NCBI GenBank assembly: GCA_030272585.1
Contig: BSYQ01000016.1
Span: 434,001-498,000 of the forward strand
Source of the DNA: Bryopsis sp. KO-2023
Taxonomy: Eukaryota > Chlorophyta > Ulvophyceae > Bryopsidales > Bryopsidaceae
Length of the DNA: 64,000 nucleotides
Direction of reading: 5' to 3'
The translations under genes were made by a program, and so were the position numbers. The notes beneath the pieces are model-generated. The model did not search any database and had not been told where the DNA came from. It saw only the letters and a list, made by a program, of their open reading frames with translations. This document shows, piece by piece, positions 58,303 through 64,000 of this stretch (position 1 is the first letter of the stretch; the number at the start of each line of letters is the position of its first letter).

Positions 58303-61300
58303 TTACTGTGCTTTCCGACTAGGACGTCGCCTCATTGCGGTCCCTTCACTCCTTTGCTGATAGTCACGTAGTACATCTCGAGCATTCTGCAAATGTTCTG
58401 CAGGTTCCCATGTGTCCTCAGACTGATCATATCCCTGCCATCGAACAAGGTACTGCTTCCTGCCTCTGACAGTTCTGTCTGCCAGAATTCTGTCCACCTG
58501 ATATTCCTCTTGACCATCCACAAGCTCAGGTTCAGGTTGCCACCTGGGTGCCTCCCTTGCTGGAAAGCTGCCCACCTGATCTTCAAATGCAGGTTTGAGC
58601 TTGGACACATGAAACACATCATGTATCCTCCAATGACTTGGCAGTCTCAACCTGACTGCAACTTCAGAGAGCTTCTCAGTGACTTCAAATGGTCCACAGT
58701 ACTTTGCTGACAACTTTCTGCTCAACACTGCAGGTAGGGGTAAGTCTTTTGTGGCCAGAAAAACTTTTTCGCCTGGCTCAAAGCCCCCTCCCCGCCTGGT
58801 TTCGTCCGCCACCTGGCGTTGACGTGCCTGAGCAGCAGCAATATTGTGTCTGCATTTTTCCAGATCAGATTGCCAAGTAGTCCACCAATCATCCACTGCT
58901 GGGCAGACTGACACAGCCACAGCACTTGCAGGAGTCCTTGGGTTCTGCCCATTCATCAAATAGAAGGGGGAGAATCCAGTAGTAGCATTGACACTGGAGT
59001 TGTAAGCAAACTCAGCAGCTGCCAAGTGCTGATCCCAATCTGTTCCTGCAGGTTCAACATAACTGCGCAGAATTTCCTGCACTGTTCTGTTAGCCCTTTC
59101 AGTCTGACCATCTGTCTCAGGATGATAACTGCTTGACATTGCCAATCTTGTTCCAGCCTTCTTCCAAAGAGACCTCCAAAAATTGCTAGTGAAACGAGTA
59201 TCCCGATCAGAAACAATTTCTTGAGGTAACCCAAAGAAACGAACCACATTCTGGAAAAACAAATCTGCTACCCCCAAAGGCCTCTGATTAGAAGCCTTGT
59301 TCCTCTGACATGAAATGCAATTCCGGACATACTTGTGCACTGACTCGGAGATGTGAGGCCAGAAATAATGCAACTGCACCCTGACAAGGGTCTTCCTTCT
59401 GCCCAAATGTCCTGCCAATGGGGACTCATGGCAGTCATGCAGTATTTTCTCCCTGAGCCCATCTGCTTCAGGAATCCACCATTTCCAAGCATTCCCAATT
59501 CTTCTCCAGAGCCTTTGGCCATCCCATTTCACATGTCCAGGTCTGTATCTTGCAGTGATCAACTGCTGACACAGTGGATCTTTCGAATAAGCTGTCTGCA
59601 CCTGTTGCAGGAATCCTTCTGCAACTTCCAGCCTAGCCTGAGCATTCATTTCAGACTTTGTTTCCTCCACTTGATGTGTGGCCCTGCTCAGAGCATCTGC
59701 CACCACATTGTCTCTGCCTGGTCTGTACTTGATCTCGAACTTGAAAGATTGCAGAGTCTCCATCCATCTTGCTTGCCTCTGCGACAGGTGAGGCTGAGTA
59801 TGCAAAAACTTGAGGGGTGCATGATCGGTGTGCACCACAAACTCTTGTGCATCCAAATAGTGTCTCCAGACCTTCAGAGCATGCACAACTGCTAGCAGCT
59901 CCTTTTCATGAGTAGCATAGTTGAGTTCTGCAGGTTGCAGCTTCCTGCTTTCAAATGCAACTGGCTGCTGACCCTGTCCCTTGTCCTGAGTTAGGACTGC
60001 TCCTATCGCATAGTCCGAAGCATCGGTGGTGACTTCAAACTTCAGACTTGGGTCAGGCACCAATAGTACTGGTGCAGACATCAATGCCTCCTTGATATCC
60101 TGCATGGCTGCAGCTTCTGTCTCAGTCCATTTCCACTCTGCATCCTTTTTGAGTAATGCAGTCAAAGGCTTGGCTCTGGCAGAGAAGTCCTTCATGAACC
60201 TCCTGTAGTAGTTTGCCAATCCCAGAAAGGACCTGAGATCCTTCACTGATGTCAAGGGTGGCCAATCTCTGATAACCTGCACCTTGCTCTGCAACACCTG
60301 TACTCCTGCAGCACTTAACTCATGCCCCAGAAACTCAACTTGATCTCTGCAGATCTCACACTTTGAAGCTGATGCATATAACTTCTGGTCCCTCAACCTC
60401 TGCATCACTTTCCGCAAATGAACTTTGTGTTCTGCCCAATCTTTGCTAAAAATCAAAATGTCATCTAAGTAAACGATGCAAAAGACGTCCAGAAAATCAT
60501 GCAGCACATGATTCATTGTGTTCATAAAAGTGGCAGGGGCATTCGTCAGCCCAAAAGGAAGAACAACATACTCATAAAGGCCATACCTGGTGCGGAAGGC
60601 CGTTTTCTCACAATCTGCAGGATCCAACCGCACCTGATGGTAGCCTGAGCAGAGGTCAATCTTGCTGAAGCAGCGTGCTCCCTGAATCTGATCCAGCAAC
60701 TCCTCTATCCTCGGGATAGGGTACCTATTTTTCACCGTTAGTTTGTTAAGTGCCCGAAAATCCACACACATCCTAAGTTTCCCATTTTTCTTAGGAACAA
60801 ACAAAACCGGCGAACCCCATGGAGACTTGCTAGGTCTGATAAATCCCTGCTTCAGCAGCTCTGCTAACTGCTTTTTCAGTTCTTCTCTTTCTGCAAAACT
60901 GGCCCTATAAAGCCCCTTTTTTACTGGTTCTGCACCTTCTACCAACTCAATCTTATGATTCACACCCCTGTCAGGAGGTAACTCCTGCGGCAGTTCCTCT
61001 TTAAACAAATCCTGAAACTCCTTTCTGATCTGTTTTTCTAACTCAGCTGCCTCCTTTCCTTCCTCTGACAAGGTTTCTGCAACACTGCCTTTTACTGCAT
61101 CAGTACTTTCCACATTATTAATCAAATGTTCCTCCTGAACTTCCCGAAGATTTACCAAATACATCGGCATACCCTTGCGGGCTGCCCGAGCAAACTCTTT
61201 GGCGGACATCATATCCAAATCTTCAGTACTGCAATCCTCTACTCTACCTGTCTGCATTCTGAGTTTGACTACTCCCTGAGGTGTCTGCAAAACCAATTTC

Positions 61301-62319
61301 TTCTTCTGCCAATCTATCATAGGGTTGTGTTTACTCAGCCAAGACATACCTAACACCAGATCATACCTGCCTAGTGTCACTGCATACATCTTTTCCTCTG
61401 AAACAAACCTCCCCATCTTGACACTGGCCTGCAGTTCTTTTTCTACCTTCTCTGAAGTCTTGCCATCTGCCAACTGCACTTCAGTAACCACCTCAGAAGC
61501 CTTTGCCTGAATGTCATTTTCTAGCAACCAGTCTTTCGAAACAAAATTGTCGGTTGCACCACTATCTAGCAAAATTCTTGCAAAACAACCTGCCACAGCC
61601 CCTGTGGTCTTCAACAATCCTTGAGTCCCTCCTTGGACTCCTCTCAACTTCAAAACTGGGGGTTCACTTGAACAAACATTCTTGAGGGAATCTGCACTAA
61701 GTTTCCCCTGCTCAAGCTCCTCTCTCACTGAAAAATCTGATGTGTCTGCCCTCAGATCACCATCAGTACTTTTACACTCAGTAACATTGTGCAGCTCAGG
61801 TTCAGGCTGTACACCTCCCAAACCTGCACTGCCCGACATCACCTGCAGGCTGGGTGTGGCTTCACTTGGCTCATCACCTCCTGCTTCAGAGACCAGAGTG
61901 GTTGTGGCTTCACTCAGCCCACAACCCTCCTTCGTTGTCTCTATATCCTTCACCAGACATTCTGCAAATGTGGCTACACAAGGCCCTCCACCTGCAAAAT
62001 TCAACACTGACACTGCAGGATCCCCTTCAGGTATGGCTACCCATGGCTCTGTACCTGCAAGGTTCTCCATCTTCTTCTTCTTCTTCTTCTCCTTGGCTGA
62101 GGCTACACGTGGCTCTCCAACCTTGGAGTTCTGCTTTAAAATTCCTGCTACCCCCCAATTGGTAGCCTCTCTGTGTGGTGGGCTGCACCGGCCATCCCAC
62201 ACTCCACTTCTATCCTCCTCCGCCAGGATTTCTCGGCCAGCAGCCTCTCCAGACTCTGGCCTCCTCAGTTTTCCTGACAGTCTGCAGCAAAATGTCCTTT
62301 CTTGCCGCAGTTGTAACAA
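58303..62319 (-). CDS. pol: Retroelement pol polyprotein with chromodomain
   Basis: Up to 1338 residues in the -1 frame relative to gag, overlapping its 3' end. A long charged linker (to about residue 240) precedes the aspartic protease (LLDSGATDNFV near 250). Reverse transcriptase spans about 440-680 with LPFGLTNAPATF and the YLDD catalytic box at about 617. RNase H follows (TTDASDYAIGAVLTQ). The integrase has its HHCC finger (H, H, CISCQRNK near 1005) and a GLPQEIVSDRDTRF ... HPETDGQTERANR core. The chromodomain is at about 1270-1330 (YQVDRILADRTVRGRKQYLV, WEPAEHL). Between CQRNK and GLP only about 24 residues are present where relatives have about 85, removing the first integrase Asp. The first codons of the frame belong to the gag overlap. 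Confidence 0.92.
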   Translation of the reverse strand: MLQLRQERTFCCRLSGKLRRPESGEAAGREILAEEDRSGVWDGRCSPPHREATNWGVAGILKQNSKVGEPRVASAKEKKKKKKMENLAGTEPWVAIPEGDPAVSVLNFAGGGPCVATFAECLVKDIETTKEGCGLSEATTTLVSEAGGDEPSEATPSLQVMSGSAGLGGVQPEPELHNVTECKSTDGDLRADTSDFSVREELEQGKLSADSLKNVCSSEPPVLKLRGVQGGTQGLLKTTGAVAGCFARILLDSGATDNFVSKDWLLENDIQAKASEVVTEVQLADGKTSEKVEKELQASVKMGRFVSEEKMYAVTLGRYDLVLGMSWLSKHNPMIDWQKKKLVLQTPQGVVKLRMQTGRVEDCSTEDLDMMSAKEFARAARKGMPMYLVNLREVQEEHLINNVESTDAVKGSVAETLSEEGKEAAELEKQIRKEFQDLFKEELPQELPPDRGVNHKIELVEGAEPVKKGLYRASFAEREELKKQLAELLKQGFIRPSKSPWGSPVLFVPKKNGKLRMCVDFRALNKLTVKNRYPIPRIEELLDQIQGARCFSKIDLCSGYHQVRLDPADCEKTAFRTRYGLYEYVVLPFGLTNAPATFMNTMNHVLHDFLDVFCIVYLDDILIFSKDWAEHKVHLRKVMQRLRDQKLYASASKCEICRDQVEFLGHELSAAGVQVLQSKVQVIRDWPPLTSVKDLRSFLGLANYYRRFMKDFSARAKPLTALLKKDAEWKWTETEAAAMQDIKEALMSAPVLLVPDPSLKFEVTTDASDYAIGAVLTQDKGQGQQPVAFESRKLQPAELNYATHEKELLAVVHALKVWRHYLDAQEFVVHTDHAPLKFLHTQPHLSQRQARWMETLQSFKFEIKYRPGRDNVVADALSRATHQVEETKSEMNAQARLEVAEGFLQQVQTAYSKDPLCQQLITARYRPGHVKWDGQRLWRRIGNAWKWWIPEADGLREKILHDCHESPLAGHLGRRKTLVRVQLHYFWPHISESVHKYVRNCISCQRNKASNQRPLGVADLFFQNVVRFFGLPQEIVSDRDTRFTSNFWRSLWKKAGTRLAMSSSYHPETDGQTERANRTVQEILRSYVEPAGTDWDQHLAAAEFAYNSSVNATTGFSPFYLMNGQNPRTPASAVAVSVCPAVDDWWTTWQSDLEKCRHNIAAAQARQRQVADETRRGGGFEPGEKVFLATKDLPLPAVLSRKLSAKYCGPFEVTEKLSEVAVRLRLPSHWRIHDVFHVSKLKPAFEDQVGSFPAREAPRWQPEPELVDGQEEYQVDRILADRTVRGRKQYLVRWQGYDQSEDTWEPAEHLQNARDVLRDYQQRSEGTAMRRRPSRKAQ

Positions 62320-63446
62320 TCAACATTCGCTGCAGAGTGACCTGCATCCATTCTGCTCCTTCTGGCAGAGATACTCTCTCCAGATCTTCTGTTCTGCCTC
62401 TGTCTGCGAGGACTACCACTGCGTCCTCTGCTTTTACTGCGACTGTCGCTTCGGTTTCTACCAACATCAAAACCCACGCGGTTACGCTGGAGGCCATCAA
62501 CCTCCATGCGGTCCCCTAATTGTGGTGTATATTGGTGTGGTGTATACCTATCACGATCTGCGTCAGTTCTGCCACGACCAGCACTGCGACCTCGACTCTG
62601 CGATCTTCCTCTGCTGTAGGATCGGCCTCTGCTGTAAGATCGGCCTCTGCTCTTTGATCTGTCTCTGCGTGATCCTTCACGCCTGCCTCTGGGACTGTGG
62701 CCTCTGCGTCCCTCTCTGCGGTACGCCTCCAGCGGACCTTCCCAAGTGGCGGCGAGTGCTATCGCACGCTCCAGATCTGCAGGATCTTCCATTTCAACCT
62801 TAGTTCGCAGACGGTCATTCAGACCCTCTACAAAACGAAACAGCTGCTCTCCAGCGTTGCTGTCATTGATCTGCAGCATAAGTCTTCTGAACTGATGCAC
62901 ATACTCAGCAACAGTAGATCGTCCCTGCTTCAGACGTGACCATTCCCGCCTGAAGTCTTTGTTCTCATTCGTTTTACCAAACTGCTGTCTGAGTGCTGTC
63001 ACCAAAGCTGGAACGTCCTGTGGCAGATTCAGCTGTCCTGCCATCGCAGCTTCATACCGACCTCTCCACCAAGTGCCTGCTGCTCCTCTCAAGCATCCTG
63101 CAGCCACTAATACCTGCTGTTCCCTGTCCCTGGTTGCAGTAACATCAAAGTATGTCTGCAACTGGACTTGCCACTCATTGAGGGGAACATCATGTGGATC
63201 ACCATACCACATGTCAGGGCCTTTCGCCCTAGCTCTGCCCAGAGCTGCGGGAGGTTGCTGCTGTGCCATCCTGTTGTGCACTGCGTTCCGAGCTGCGTCG
63301 TCCATCTGCACGTTCACGTTGGCTGCTACGTGTCTCAGGTGCTGGACCTCTTCCTGCATGTCCAAAATCATCTGCCTCAATCCCTGCACGTCGAAGGGAT
63401 CTGGGGCCGGCATTCCTATCTGCGGTTGCTCGTCCTGTCCGGCCAT
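62265..63446 (-). CDS. gag: Retroelement gag
   Basis: Structural capsid and nucleocapsid protein, 393 residues. The retrotransposon gag region lies at about 75-220 (GDPHDVPLNEWQVQLQTYFD, then AAGTWWRGRYEA and FRREWSRLKQGRSTVAEYVH). An Arg/Ser-rich stretch with repeated GRSYSRGRS units covers about 245-340. It ends with one CCHC zinc knuckle (CYNCGKKGHFAADC) and stops at 62265-62267. The pol frame overlaps its last 50 bases in the -1 frame, so expression of pol likely needs a frameshift. Confidence 0.9.
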   Translation of the reverse strand: MAGQDEQPQIGMPAPDPFDVQGLRQMILDMQEEVQHLRHVAANVNVQMDDAARNAVHNRMAQQQPPAALGRARAKGPDMWYGDPHDVPLNEWQVQLQTYFDVTATRDREQQVLVAAGCLRGAAGTWWRGRYEAAMAGQLNLPQDVPALVTALRQQFGKTNENKDFRREWSRLKQGRSTVAEYVHQFRRLMLQINDSNAGEQLFRFVEGLNDRLRTKVEMEDPADLERAIALAATWEGPLEAYRREGRRGHSPRGRREGSRRDRSKSRGRSYSRGRSYSRGRSQSRGRSAGRGRTDADRDRYTPHQYTPQLGDRMEVDGLQRNRVGFDVGRNRSDSRSKSRGRSGSPRRQRQNRRSGESISARRSRMDAGHSAANVDCYNCGKKGHFAADCQEN

Positions 63447-63825
63447 CTCTGCGCTGCTCTCTGCGTTCTCTTTCCTGCTGTCCTCTCAAGCGATTCCTGT
63501 ATATATTGCAGTTGGGATCAGTACACTCTGTGTATCTGAAGTACCCTGGACCCTGTTCTGCTCTGCGGTGACCGTGAGGGGGTGCTCTCAGAGCGCCTGG
63601 CTCCAACACTGCCAAAGGGTGTCTGACAGGTTCAAGTATATGTACAGGCTGAGCAAAACGAAGAGGAGAAGGTAAACGAACCACTGTATCAGGAAAACGC
63701 AGTGTGTGTGGCAGCACCCTCTCTGGGTGGTTCTCTGCTGAGTCCTCTGAATGAATACTCGTCTCAGAGTCAGAAACCACTTCAATAACTCTGTCACTAC
63801 CACCAAAAGGTCTGCCGAAACTCAT
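63229..63825 (-). CDS. Retroelement 5' ORF upstream of and overlapping gag
   Basis: A 198-residue ORF starting at 63825 whose 3' third overlaps gag in another frame. It begins MSFGRPFGGSDRVIEVVSDS, is acidic at first, and has an ECTDPNCNIYRNRLRG segment followed by a very Arg-rich end; the end lies in the gag overlap and may be a by-product. Either it is an extra N-terminal ORF, or the real gag starts here and reaches the main frame by splicing or a frameshift. Confidence 0.5.
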   Translation of the reverse strand: MSFGRPFGGSDRVIEVVSDSETSIHSEDSAENHPERVLPHTLRFPDTVVRLPSPLRFAQPVHILEPVRHPLAVLEPGALRAPPHGHRRAEQGPGYFRYTECTDPNCNIYRNRLRGQQERERREQRRDGRTGRATADRNAGPRSLRRAGIEADDFGHAGRGPAPETRSSQRERADGRRSSERSAQQDGTAATSRSSGQS

Positions 63826-64000
63826 ACAACCAAAACTCGACCAAGCAACAACTGCGCCTGTAACTTTTCAAGTCTGCTTCCCTGAACAGCGCAAAAACTG
63901 CGTCTGTGTGCTGCGCCTGTGCGCTGCTTCTGTGTGCTGCTCACAGCACTCTCCAATTCTATCTCTCCCAAGGCTGTGGGGCCTTCCAAGGTCCTCCAGC
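63826..64000. other. Retroelement leader, cut by window edge
   Basis: Part of the 5' untranslated leader of the element. It has repeated TGTGTGCTGC/CTGTGCGCTGC-like units near 63905-63950. The primer-binding site and 5' LTR are not in the window. Confidence 0.5.

Larger units (their letters stand above)
56239..64000 (-). mobile_element. Ty3/gypsy LTR retrotransposon (chromovirus), 5' end outside window
   Basis: The element runs on the minus strand from beyond 64000 to its 3' LTR end at 56239. Order in its own sense: an N-terminal ORF, gag, pol with protease, reverse transcriptase, RNase H, integrase and C-terminal chromodomain, an extra RING-like ORF, polypurine tract and 3' LTR. The RT-before-integrase order and the chromodomain place it in the Metaviridae chromoviruses. 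Long frames are open, so insertion is fairly recent, but the integrase core looks internally deleted. Confidence 0.93.

Noticed and set aside
61682-62803. 373-codon plus-strand ORF
   Set aside because: Antisense to gag and pol; no domain pattern, cysteine-rich only by chance of complement.

Overview
This window is nuclear DNA from an intron-rich, gene-dense eukaryote. Genes average about 2-3 kb, sit 0.3-1.5 kb apart on both strands, and are cut by many short GT-AG introns (about 70-400 nt). No rRNA, tRNA, CRISPR array or prokaryote-style operon was seen. A radial-spoke head protein shows that the organism builds motile flagella. Phytochelatin synthase, canonical EF-1alpha, a RAMA-domain protein, a DOT1-like methyltransferase and a chromovirus fit a free-living flagellated protist, quite possibly an alga. 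The lineage cannot be fixed from this sequence alone. Coordinates of multi-exon genes span first to last coding exon; exons are listed in each entry and were chosen by splice signals, phase and family alignment.

Left part (0-18.4 kb): a minus-strand chromatin reader combining RAMA, zf-CW, ARID and PWWP modules; TAF7 divergent from the CTD/proteasome phosphatase UBLCP1; a secreted glycine-rich protein; a TUG/ASPSCR1-like UBX protein; and a NEK-family kinase. The TUG gene lies in the left arm of a 2.38-kb inverted duplication (11562-13939) whose other arm, with a second intact copy, lies at 53472-55854.

Middle (18.4-43 kb): a hypothetical beta-rich-looking protein, an unrecognised multi-exon gene, NECAP, EF-1alpha, a degenerate DEAD-box-like protein with only the first RecA half, VPS28, a 2-hydroxyacid dehydrogenase, a possible DNA-transposon remnant (34131-35015), phytochelatin synthase, a UBE2E-type E2 and a DOT1-like methyltransferase.

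Right part (43-64 kb): a 12-exon ZNF598/Hel2-type ribosome-collision E3 ligase, the radial-spoke gene, a secreted cysteine-rich protein, the second TUG arm, and a minus-strand Ty3/gypsy chromovirus that runs off the window. The element has a 473-bp 3' LTR, gag, pol with chromodomain, an extra RING-like ORF after pol, and an integrase that appears to have lost its first catalytic Asp. Most genes are housekeeping (transcription, chromatin, ubiquitin, trafficking) and show no pathway clustering beyond divergent promoter pairs.
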